A DNA stretch of 6,436 nucleotides from Pseudanabaenaceae cyanobacterium MP8IB2.15 (GTDB lineage: Bacteria; Cyanobacteriota; Cyanobacteriia; Pseudanabaenales; Pseudanabaenaceae), in assembly GCA_030248825.1 (NCBI GenBank), contig JARCMB010000253.1:1-6436 (forward strand), in the 5' to 3' direction. Both the position numbers and the translations under genes were made by a program. Below the pieces are notes generated by a model that was given only the letters and a program-made list of their open reading frames with translations, had not been told where the DNA came from and searched no databases. This document shows positions 1-6,425 of this stretch, one piece after another. The number at the start of each line of letters is the position of its first letter. The first letter of the stretch is position 1.

Positions 1-1083
1 TTGATTATCAGATTGATTACTAGATCCGCTCTCGATCGATAATTCACCACCATGAAGCTGAACTATCGTCAGCACAATTGCTAGACCCAATCCCGATCCT
101 TCCTGCTCGTATAACTTGCGTTCAAATTGCATATGAGCACCGATGTTCGCAATCTGTTCTGTGGTCATGCCGCGCCCCCGATCGATGATATCTAAATCGA
201 GGTTTCGATCGCGATATTTGACAATCACATCAACAGGCATACCACGATCGGAATACTTAAACGCATTATCAAGGATTTCTTCGACAATCTTTTGCAGTCG
301 GTTAGAACCAATACAGACTGTGACTCGATCGAGTTCTGCTTGAAATTGCAAATTCAAATCTGATATTCGATCTGATTGAGTGGCTTTTTGCGTGGAGATC
401 GTCGCGATCAGAGACTCAACCCCGTTTGTACCTTCTCGCTTCAGCGCATCAATCTGCTCTGGGTCTGTGGCAATTAGTTCCAATTCAGCATAGAGCAAAA
501 AATTCTGAATCAAGCGATATAGTTGCTCGGCACAGATATGGATATCCTGAGCCATTTCTAGAATCTCAGCAGGTGAGATCGAAGCGTGTTCTTCTACCAG
601 AATATCCGCAAAGCCTAATATCCCATTTAACGGTGTCCGCATCTCGTGAGGGAGTGACAGAGAGATACTTTGCCGCAGCGCACCCAATTTTAGTTTGATT
701 TGATTTTCGACAATGCCTCGCTTTTTTAATTGAGTGGCAATTGCATCTAAAAGGTCAACCCGACTAATCGGTTTGGTGAGATAATCATCCGCTCCCATTT
801 TTATCCCCAGCCGCATATCAGTTCGATCGGCTTTAGCGGTCAGAAATATAAACGGAATCATGCTTAACTCAGGATCTTGATTGAGTTCATCTAAGACCCC
901 ATATCCATCCAAAATTGGCATCGTGATATCGCATAGAATCAAGTCAGGTTTATGTTGCTTTGCCAGTTCTAATCCCAATACGCCATGATCTGCGGCAATT
1001 GCGACAAACTGACTAACTTCTAAAATATCGATTAGACTCTCCAGAATAGTTGCTTCGTCCTCAATTACCAGAATAGTTGTCAT
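1..1083 (-). CDS. Receiver-histidine kinase hybrid (REC-HisKA-HATPase), 3' end cut by window edge
   Basis: I translated this frame directly from the reverse strand: 361 residues are open to position 1 with no stop, so the C-terminus is missing. The intact paralogue at 5331-6425 has 364 residues, so probably only about 10-15 are lost. Residues 1-118 are a CheY-like receiver (acidic E8/D9, phospho-acceptor D52 in CDITMP, T82, K104). After a helical linker comes a HisKA H-box with H146 in LPHEMRTPLNGI, which carries the HExxT pattern associated with phosphatase activity. The ATPase domain shows an N-box at 267-278 (N273), DRGRG at 301-305 and GSGLGL at 329-334. The expected role is a cytosolic kinase controlled by phosphorylation of its own N-terminal receiver, sitting in the middle of a phosphorelay. 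The start ATG is preceded by GAGAGGG at a short spacing, and MTTILVIED matches the start of the paralogue. It lies 62 bases after the receiver-GGDEF-EAL gene and is probably co-transcribed with it. Partner and signal are unknown. Confidence 0.95.
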   Translation of the reverse strand, partial: MTTILVIEDEATILESLIDILEVSQFVAIAADHGVLGLELAKQHKPDLILCDITMPILDGYGVLDELNQDPELSMIPFIFLTAKADRTDMRLGIKMGADDYLTKPISRVDLLDAIATQLKKRGIVENQIKLKLGALRQSISLSLPHEMRTPLNGILGFADILVEEHASISPAEILEMAQDIHICAEQLYRLIQNFLLYAELELIATDPEQIDALKREGTNGVESLIATISTQKATQSDRISDLNLQFQAELDRVTVCIGSNRLQKIVEEILDNAFKYSDRGMPVDVIVKYRDRNLDLDIIDRGRGMTTEQIANIGAHMQFERKLYEQEGSGLGLAIVLTIVQLHGGELSIESGSSNQSDNQ

Positions 1084-1085
1084 AA

Positions 1086-1092
1086 CCCTCTC
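1086..1092 (-). promoter_or_regulatory. Ribosome binding site of the left-edge receiver-kinase gene
   Basis: On the minus strand GAGAGGG ends two bases before the ATG at 1083. The GAGG core is three bases away, which is tight but usable. No other in-frame start lies close by, and the receiver fold begins at residue 3, so this start is favoured. Confidence 0.5.
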
Positions 1093-1145
1093 AAAGATAT
1101 TTTTGATTGAACTTACCCTTCTTTACTCAATCTTTTACCCAATCT

Positions 1146-2909
1146 CTATACCTGAAGACGGCGATCTGATACTAGAAGGCGACGAAATTCCTCGGCGGGG
1201 ATGGGACGGCTGAACACATAGCCTTGAATTTCATCGCATTGATTTTGGCACAACAGCTCAAGTTCTGCTCTGGTCTCTACACCTTCAGCAATTACTTTTA
1301 ATCCCAAACTATGTGCCATTTGAATAATTGCGATGGCAATCGCTTTATTTTTCGGTTCGCTAGGCATATTCCGAATAAAGCATTGATCGATTTTTAGGGT
1401 GTCAAAAGGGAATTGTTTGAGATAACTCAGAGAAGAGTATCCTGTACCAAAGTCATCGATCGATATTTGGATACCTAAAGCCTTTAATTCACGCATTTTG
1501 GCGATACTAGCTTCAATATCTCGGATAATCACACCTTCAGTTACCTCTAATTCTAGGCAACTTGGATCGAGATCGGTTTCTTCCAACAGATGGATGATCT
1601 TTGTTGTAAGGTTGATCTGCTGAAACTGCCGCCCCGACAAATTTACCGCTACCTTGAGATAATTCTGCCTGTTGACATCCTTGCTCTGAGAGACAATTTC
1701 TTGCCATTCTTTCGCTTGACTGCAAACGGTGCTCAGTACCCACTCCCCAATCGCGATGATCGCGCCATTTTCTTCTGCTAAAGGAATAAACTTGTCGGGT
1801 GAGAGTAAACCATATTCGGGATGATACCAACGCAATAGAGCTTCAGCTCCAATAATTACTCCTGTGAGTAAATCAATCTGTGGCTGGTAATACACCTGAA
1901 ACTCATTTTTCTCTAAAGCACGGTGCAGACTTGCCTCTAGTGCCAACTGCTCATCGGTATCAGTTTCGATATCCTTGGTGTAAAACTGATAGCAATTTCC
2001 ACCCTGTTGCTTGGCATAGGACATCGCCGTATTAACTTGTTTGAATAGTGAGTCAATATCTCGCCCATCTTGAGGGTAGAGCGAGACACTAATGCTAGCG
2101 GTGAGATAGACTTCCTGCCGATCGATCACAAACGATCTAGTCATTTCCTCAAGGATACTCTGAGCGACATTGTTAGCTTCACCCCTAGGATCGACAGCAT
2201 TGAGAATGATCGCAAATTCATCGGCATCTGTCCTTGCCACCACATCATTTTGGGTAACGCAACCCAATAAACGTTGGGCTACAGTCTGAAGCAAGTTATC
2301 GCCAAACACTTGTCCTTTGATGTCATTAATCCGCTTAAATCGATCGAGGTCAATTAATAAAACCGCAATCAGTTTACCCTCAGCCTGAGCTTGTGGCAGC
2401 AGTCGAGCGAGATGTTCGCGCAGAGATAGTCGATTTGGCAGATCGGTCAGACTGTCATGATAAAGCGAGTAATTGAGCCGATCTTGAGTTGCTTGCATGG
2501 CGTTATTCAGATGCACTCTAAAATGTGTTTCGATCGCCGCTTGTTTGGCTAATCGTACAGAAATCGCTAGCAGGAGTTCCAACTGTCCAATTGGCTTTAA
2601 TAGATAGTCATCGGCTCCTAGGTTCATCCCCCGTCGGATATCTGACTTATCCGCCCTAGCGGTTAAAAAGATAAACGGAATTAAGCTAGTAGATGGCTCA
2701 TTTCTCAATGCCCCCAAAACACCATAGCCATCCAGTTCTGGCATCGTCACATCACAGATAATCAGATCTGGTTTGTGAATTTTAGCCAGCCTCACGCCCA
2801 TCAGTCCGTCTTCAGCCCCAATTGCTTCAAACTCGTTACAGTTTCCTAAAATCTCTAGGATGTCTTCTCTGATCGACTCTTCATCTTCGATGATTAGAAT
2901 TTTTTTCAT
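1146..2909 (-). CDS. Response regulator with GGDEF and EAL domains; likely cyclic-di-GMP phosphodiesterase
   Basis: A 587-residue cytosolic protein. Residues 1-120 are a receiver (E8/D9, phospho-acceptor D53 in CDVTMPELDG, T83, K105). A helix of about 30 residues leads into a GGDEF domain (about 147-312), then an EAL domain (about 322-580). The GGDEF signature reads DADEF (228-232), with both glycines lost, and the inhibitory-site RxxD reads TQND (219-222). Diguanylate cyclase activity is therefore doubtful, although D187, N195, D204 and the D-E pair remain. The EAL domain keeps the residues known from active phosphodiesterases, at family spacing: E356 (EAL), N423, E455, D485/D486 (DDFGTGYS), K506, E542 and Q562. 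I infer phosphorylation-controlled cyclic-di-GMP hydrolysis, perhaps tuned by GTP binding to the degenerate GGDEF. The frame is open to an ATG at 2963 (605 residues), but that start lacks a Shine-Dalgarno. The ATG at 2909 puts E8/D9 at the same place as in both paralogous receivers; ATG 2918 is the other candidate. Confidence 0.93.
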   Translation of the reverse strand: MKKILIIEDEESIREDILEILGNCNEFEAIGAEDGLMGVRLAKIHKPDLIICDVTMPELDGYGVLGALRNEPSTSLIPFIFLTARADKSDIRRGMNLGADDYLLKPIGQLELLLAISVRLAKQAAIETHFRVHLNNAMQATQDRLNYSLYHDSLTDLPNRLSLREHLARLLPQAQAEGKLIAVLLIDLDRFKRINDIKGQVFGDNLLQTVAQRLLGCVTQNDVVARTDADEFAIILNAVDPRGEANNVAQSILEEMTRSFVIDRQEVYLTASISVSLYPQDGRDIDSLFKQVNTAMSYAKQQGGNCYQFYTKDIETDTDEQLALEASLHRALEKNEFQVYYQPQIDLLTGVIIGAEALLRWYHPEYGLLSPDKFIPLAEENGAIIAIGEWVLSTVCSQAKEWQEIVSQSKDVNRQNYLKVAVNLSGRQFQQINLTTKIIHLLEETDLDPSCLELEVTEGVIIRDIEASIAKMRELKALGIQISIDDFGTGYSSLSYLKQFPFDTLKIDQCFIRNMPSEPKNKAIAIAIIQMAHSLGLKVIAEGVETRAELELLCQNQCDEIQGYVFSRPIPAEEFRRLLVSDRRLQV

Positions 2910-2920
2910 CCGTGACATTT

Positions 2921-2925
2921 TCCTT
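2921..2925 (-). promoter_or_regulatory. Ribosome binding site bearing on the start of the receiver-GGDEF-EAL gene
   Basis: AAGGA on the minus strand lies 2 bases before the ATG at 2918 and 11 bases before the ATG at 2909. Neither spacing is ideal, but it argues against the longer start at 2963, inside whose reading frame it falls. Alignment with the two paralogous receivers favours 2909. Confidence 0.45.
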
Positions 2926-2995
2926 AGTTCAATTTGGCTTCGATCTAGCAGTTGCCAGATCATCGGGACTTGTCGTCTTAAACGAGCGCAAAATA

Positions 2996-3024
2996 ATGAT
3001 ACATTTCAAAATGAACTGCATGAA
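2996..3024 (-). promoter_or_regulatory. Candidate sigma-70-type promoter for the receiver-GGDEF-EAL gene
   Basis: On the minus strand TTCATG (3019-3024) and TATCAT (2996-3001) are separated by exactly 17 bases. The -10 matches TATAAT at 5 of 6 positions, and the -35 matches TTGACA at only 3 of 6. A start near 2989 would give a leader of about 80 bases to the ATG at 2909, or about 26 to the one at 2963. A weak -35 fits activator dependence, and a dyad lies directly upstream. This is a pattern match only. Confidence 0.25.
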
Positions 3025-3025
3025 A

Positions 3026-3049
3026 CCTAGTAATCACATCAAAACTAGG
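3026..3049. repeat. Perfect inverted repeat CCTAGT-N12-ACTAGG, possible operator
   Basis: CCTAGT at 3026-3031 and ACTAGG at 3044-3049 are exact inverted copies, with 18 bases from the start of one arm to the start of the other. The dyad abuts the upstream side of the candidate -35 (3019-3024), where an activator would bind. The longer arm TGAAACCTAG (3021-3030) also has an imperfect inverted match, CTAGTTTCA, at 3071-3079. A protein-binding role is inference. Confidence 0.35.
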
Positions 3050-3144
3050 CTATAGAAGTGAAAATCTCGTCTAGTTTCAAGCCACTCCCTAACTTGAACT
3101 AAAACTACTCGTACAGACATTGCACTTTTGCTAGCTATAAGTTT

Positions 3145-3190
3145 TCTATGTTATCTTTGCTCAAAAAAAATAGAAGCTGCAAAACATAGA
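3145..3190 (-). repeat. Hairpin-forming inverted repeat downstream of the PAS kinase gene
   Basis: TCTATGTT (3145-3152) and AACATAGA (3183-3190) are perfect inverted copies. A second pair, TTGC (3157-3160) and GCAA (3179-3182), can extend the stem with a 4-base bulge. On the coding strand the loop contains a run of eight T. The structure starts about 50 bases after the PAS kinase stop codon and could stabilise or end that transcript. No T-run follows the stem, so it is not a standard intrinsic terminator. Confidence 0.3.
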
Positions 3191-3242
3191 TTAATTGTTC
3201 AGTCCTAAGTTTAGCAGGAAGCGAAAGAGTACGCCATTTATC

Positions 3243-5237
3243 TCAACTTAGTCGAATAGGTATTATTACTGTCACTGTTGTGCCGACATTAATCTCGCTA
3301 TTAACTTCGATCGATCCACCATGCAAATCTACCGACTTTTTCACGATCGCCAACCCCAGCCCCGTACCAGAGATCGCACCGACATTTCCACCCCGATAAA
3401 AAGCGTCAAACATGTTCTCGATGTCCTCAGGGGGAATACCAAGACCATAGTCTTGGATTTTAAAAATTATCTGAGTTGAATTGGGCTGAACAGCTTGGCT
3501 AGTGTTACTAATTTCCTCAGCGTAAGTCAGCTCAAATAAGATTTTGCTACCCGATGGTGAGTACTTGATCCCATTCGATAACAAATTTATCAAGATATTA
3601 CGCAGCAACTTTTCATCCATCAGCACCAGAGGGATGAAAGGTTGCTGGTGTCCCATAACTTCGTGTTTAACCCTAAGCTCGATCGTGTGATTAATGCTGA
3701 TGCTGTATTGGATCTCTTCAGCAAGTTCGCGGCAAAGTTCAACAATGTCGAGACTTGTGGGGTTTAGTTCGAGCTTGTCGGCATCAGCTCTACTAAAGGT
3801 GAGAATATCATCCAGCAAAAATGTCATGCGTTTAACGCCTTGCTCAATCCGCTTGAGACGGATATGACGTTTGGGACTATCCCACTCATGTCCTTTGCTT
3901 TGTAATAGATCGGCTGAGAGCGAAATGCTAGTCAGAGGTGTGCGAAATTCATGCGAGACGGTACAGATAAATTGCGATCGAAGTTTGGCAAGTTCTCGTT
4001 CGGTTTCGAGTGCACGCTGGGTTTCAGCTTCAGCCCGTTTGAGTGGTGTGATATCGGTCGAGATGCTACAAAGGGCATTGGGCTGCCCGCGATCGTCTAG
4101 CAAGGGAAACAAGACAGAAATATATGTGTATGTATCATCTTCGAGCGGCACTAATTCTTCGATCGTGATTGGGATGCCTGATGTCAAGACAGCGCGATGA
4201 TGCTCTTCATAGGTAACGGCGATTTCTGGGGGGAAGATATCTTGGCTGGTTTTATGCGCCATTTCCGCCCCAGTGACTTTAAAAATCTTCTCAAACTGGT
4301 GATTGACCATGATGTACTTGCCTTCAAGGTCTCTGAGATAAATAATCGCATTGGAGTTATCGAGAATTGCCTGAAGCCGTTGCTCACTCTGACGCAGCTC
4401 GACAGTTCGTTCTCGCACGGTTTTTTCCAACTCGTCACGAGATCGCTTTAGGACTTCTTCAGAAAGTTTGCGCTCAGTAATATCCCACGCCAAGCCCACT
4501 AGTCCTAGGGCTTTGCCATCGGTGTCACGATGCACACTTTTGCTGCTTAGAAATGTGCGTGTGTTTGTACCAATTTCTAATACTTCTTCGAGCATTTGCG
4601 ATTCGCCCGAACTGATTACATGACGATCTGATTCCCCGATCTGCTGGGCGGAGGTTAAGGGGAAAATCTCCTCATCGGTTTTGCCGATCACCTGTTCTGG
4701 CAGGAGATTAAATGCTCGGAGCATCGAAGAATTGACCAGTAAATATTGCCCCTTTAAGTTCTTGACAAATAGATGTTCGGTTGTGCCTTCGACCACAGCT
4801 TCTAAGAGACTGTAACTTTCTTCTAATTTGGCTTCAGCCGTTTGACGATAAGTCTCAAATCGATCTCCAGATATTCGATCGACCTCTCTAACCGTGGCGT
4901 AGATGCAGCGATCGAAACTCTGCGACACACTCCAGCTTAAACAGACATAGCTCCCATTTTCACAGAGAAATCTAGTTTGAAAGCAGATCGGGGAATTTAG
5001 ATCGGCTTGATTCTGGGCATTAATATTGGCACTGGTATTGGTGAACTGCTGATTCACGCTTGATACATCGTCGGGATGTAAGAACTCTAACCAAGGACGA
5101 GAGCGCAATTCTGCTAATGTCCAACCCACTATATGCTGCCAAGCTGGGTTAAGTAGCTGAAAGTAGCGATGTTCGATCGTACAAAGTAGATCGGGGCAGA
5201 GGTTGAAAAAATCTTGAACAGAAGCTGAATTTAACAT
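3243..5237 (-). CDS. Soluble three-PAS sensor histidine kinase
   Basis: A 664-residue cytosolic histidine kinase. Three PAS domains occupy roughly 8-120, 142-255 and 288-400. Each shows the PAS pattern of an aromatic/acidic start, a conserved VN or LN segment and a closing D-I-T or similar edge. Heptad-like helices link PAS2 to PAS3 (about 255-288) and PAS3 to the kinase (about 398-425). The HisKA H-box has H429 in SHEFRTPLTSI, with the HExxT motif. The ATPase domain has an N-box near 546-560 (NLLSNGIKYS), G1 DYGLGIP at 596-602, an F-box FDAFYRGG at 610-617 and G2 GTGLGLA at 624-630, so it looks fully active. There is no membrane segment, no LOV cysteine motif and no attached receiver, so it must hand phosphate to a separate protein; the neighbouring receivers are obvious candidates. 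The start ATG has GAGGA seven bases upstream. PAS ligands cannot be predicted from this sequence. Confidence 0.95.
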   Translation of the reverse strand: MLNSASVQDFFNLCPDLLCTIEHRYFQLLNPAWQHIVGWTLAELRSRPWLEFLHPDDVSSVNQQFTNTSANINAQNQADLNSPICFQTRFLCENGSYVCLSWSVSQSFDRCIYATVREVDRISGDRFETYRQTAEAKLEESYSLLEAVVEGTTEHLFVKNLKGQYLLVNSSMLRAFNLLPEQVIGKTDEEIFPLTSAQQIGESDRHVISSGESQMLEEVLEIGTNTRTFLSSKSVHRDTDGKALGLVGLAWDITERKLSEEVLKRSRDELEKTVRERTVELRQSEQRLQAILDNSNAIIYLRDLEGKYIMVNHQFEKIFKVTGAEMAHKTSQDIFPPEIAVTYEEHHRAVLTSGIPITIEELVPLEDDTYTYISVLFPLLDDRGQPNALCSISTDITPLKRAEAETQRALETERELAKLRSQFICTVSHEFRTPLTSISLSADLLQSKGHEWDSPKRHIRLKRIEQGVKRMTFLLDDILTFSRADADKLELNPTSLDIVELCRELAEEIQYSISINHTIELRVKHEVMGHQQPFIPLVLMDEKLLRNILINLLSNGIKYSPSGSKILFELTYAEEISNTSQAVQPNSTQIIFKIQDYGLGIPPEDIENMFDAFYRGGNVGAISGTGLGLAIVKKSVDLHGGSIEVNSEINVGTTVTVIIPIRLS

Positions 5238-5389
5238 CAGGAGATCCTCAACAACTGGGGACGATGCTTAAACAACTTTAGGGTTTCTTTAAAGTCATTG
5301 TCAATATCGTAGGTGACATAGGTATTAATATCAGCGATCGATTTGAGGTAATCGGAGCGTGACGATCGTCTGTTCGTCAGGAATACTGG
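5237..5389 (-). other. Startless, protein-like reading frame between genes 1 and 2 (possible gene remnant)
   Basis: In the frame shifted by +1 from the upstream receiver-kinase, 50 sense codons run from after a TAG (5390-5392) to a TGA at 5237-5239. That TGA overlaps the ATG of the PAS kinase as TGATG. The frame starts inside the 3' end of the receiver-kinase gene and continues through the gap. Its part beyond the receiver-kinase stop begins ADINTYVTYDIDNDFKETL and ends in basic and leucine residues, a composition like a real protein C-terminus. It has no ATG or GTG and only late TTG codons, so it cannot start translation usefully on its own. It could be the tail of a lost gene once coupled to the PAS kinase, or chance. 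I do not recognise the family. Confidence 0.25.
5245..5249 (-). promoter_or_regulatory. Ribosome binding site of the PAS kinase gene
   Basis: GAGGA on the minus strand lies seven bases before the ATG at 5237, the best-placed Shine-Dalgarno in the window. It fixes the start of the PAS kinase. Confidence 0.7.
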
Positions 5390-6425
5390 CTATTTTGAGA
5401 TCGCCGCCATAAAGTTTAGCTAGCCGACAAGCAAGTGTAAGTCCTAAGCCTGAACCTTGTTGTTCGTATAGTTTTCGCTCAAATTGCATATACGCGCCAA
5501 TGTGATTAATCTGCTCTAAGGTCATGCCGCGTCCATAATCACAAAAGCTCATGATCGCAACACGATCGAATTCAGACCTCTCAACACTTACTTTCACAGG
5601 TGAACCAGACTTAGAGTATCTGAAGCAGTTATCAACTATCTCCTCGACAATTTTGATCAGTCGATCGATTGGCATACTTACTGTCAAATCTTTCGTGAAT
5701 TCTAGGGATAAATCTGTCAGTCGATCGAACTGGTGGGCTTTTTTTTGGATTAGATCCAGAAGCAGATCGCAAGAAGAGAATTCGGTGGTGGATTTACTTA
5801 GTTCGGCGAAATTGGGTCTGGTTTCGGCAATTTCTAGCTCAGCATAAAGCAGATAGTTTTGGATCGTGCGATAGAGATTTTGCGCCGCTCCATGAATACT
5901 TTCTGCCATCATCTGCTTTTCTCCATCTAGGCATTCGATCAACAGTTCCGAGAAACCTAAAATCCCGTTTAGTGGTGTACGGAGTTCGTGGGGTAGAGTT
6001 TGGGAAATGCTTGAGCGCAGGGCATTGAGTTCGGTTTCGACCTTTTTCTCGAACACAGCCTGTTTTTGCAGTCGCACTGCGATCGATGCCAAAAATTCTT
6101 CGATCGAAAACGGCTTAGTCAGATAATCATCGGCTCCTAAACCCATACCTTGGCGGATATCATCTTTTTCCACCCTAGCCGTGAGGAAAATAAATGGAAT
6201 TGATTGGGTCGTTTCATCTTCGCGGATGGCTTTTAAGGTCTCGTAGCCATTAAGTTCGGGCATGGAAACATCACAGACGATCAGATCGGGTAATTTGGCT
6301 TGAGCCAAGGCAAGACCAGCTCTGCCATCACCAGCACTCAAAACCTCAAATCCCTCGATCTGTAATAATTCTACGATTTCTTCACGTAATGACTGTGTGT
6401 CTTCAATCACAAGAATTGTAGTCAT
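5331..6425 (-). CDS. Receiver-histidine kinase hybrid (REC-HisKA-HATPase)
   Basis: A complete 364-residue cytosolic protein with receiver first and kinase second. The receiver (1-118) has E8/D9, phospho-acceptor D52 in CDVSMPELNG, T82 and K104. The last receiver helix runs into a charged linker and then the H-box, with H146 in LPHELRTPLNGI (HExxT present). The ATPase domain has an N-box at 260-271 (N266), DYGRG at 296-300 and GSGLGL at 324-329. The classical F-box is replaced by MQFERKLYEQ, a sequence shared with the paralogue at the left edge. It ends normally after a TLRLPQ strand. I infer a relay kinase whose own activity is set by receiver phosphorylation; the target is unknown. The PAS kinase gene follows after 92 bases on the same strand, so the two are probably co-transcribed. 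Only 11 bases lie upstream of its ATG in the window, so its promoter is not visible. The MTTILVIED start matches the paralogue. Confidence 0.95.
   Translation of the reverse strand: MTTILVIEDTQSLREEIVELLQIEGFEVLSAGDGRAGLALAQAKLPDLIVCDVSMPELNGYETLKAIREDETTQSIPFIFLTARVEKDDIRQGMGLGADDYLTKPFSIEEFLASIAVRLQKQAVFEKKVETELNALRSSISQTLPHELRTPLNGILGFSELLIECLDGEKQMMAESIHGAAQNLYRTIQNYLLYAELEIAETRPNFAELSKSTTEFSSCDLLLDLIQKKAHQFDRLTDLSLEFTKDLTVSMPIDRLIKIVEEIVDNCFRYSKSGSPVKVSVERSEFDRVAIMSFCDYGRGMTLEQINHIGAYMQFERKLYEQQGSGLGLTLACRLAKLYGGDLKIASIPDEQTIVTLRLPQIDR

Larger units (their letters stand above)
2910..3242. other. Long intergenic region between the PAS kinase and the receiver-GGDEF-EAL gene
   Basis: About 330 AT-rich bases with no credible gene on either strand; the longest ATG frames are only a dozen or so codons. 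If the ATG at 2963 were used, the gap would shrink to 279 bases. It holds a weak promoter candidate directed to the GGDEF-EAL gene (2996-3024), a perfect 6-bp dyad just upstream of it (3026-3049), and a longer hairpin-forming repeat close to the end of the PAS kinase gene (3145-3190). An A8 run at 3163-3170 reads as T8 on the coding strand, but it sits inside a hairpin loop, not after a stem. I see no tRNA or riboswitch-like architecture. Confidence 0.6.

Noticed and set aside
426..698. Plus-strand open frame of 90 codons, and the similar one at 143-343
   Set aside because: Both lie wholly opposite the left-edge receiver-kinase, whose catalytic motifs are intact. Their translations show no domain pattern and no ribosome binding site was evident.
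2910..2963. Eighteen-residue N-terminal extension of the GGDEF-EAL protein from the ATG at 2963
   Set aside because: No Shine-Dalgarno precedes that ATG, the extra residues are not part of the receiver fold, and both paralogous receivers start at the position matching ATG 2909.
3163..3170. Intrinsic terminator at the T8 run
   Set aside because: No GC-rich stem directly precedes the run on the coding strand, and the run falls inside the loop of the only good hairpin.
3001..3242. Riboswitch, tRNA or CRISPR repeat in the long gap
   Set aside because: No cloverleaf, no repeat-spacer periodicity and no recognisable riboswitch core were found. Only the short inverted repeats already listed are present.
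4184..4451. Overlapping open frames of 84 codons on both strands inside the PAS kinase
   Set aside because: They are shadows of the third PAS domain and the linker before it. The kinase frame is complete and well conserved through this stretch.
3243..5237. LOV-type photosensor or phytochrome in the PAS kinase
   Set aside because: No LOV cysteine motif (NCRFLQ-like) and no GAF/PHY chromophore region are present; the PAS domains are generic.
5328..5336. Programmed +1 frameshift at the receiver-kinase stop, which would extend it by 33 residues
   Set aside because: The stop context CGC-TGA-T gives poor re-pairing after a +1 slip and no stimulating Shine-Dalgarno-like element was seen nearby. 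The kinase already ends normally after its last strand. The frame is kept only as a possible remnant.
5551..5847. Plus-strand open frame of 98 codons opposite the receiver-kinase
   Set aside because: It is rich in serine and arginine, as expected of the complement of a coding frame with many CGATCG sites, and lies opposite the ATPase and histidine regions.
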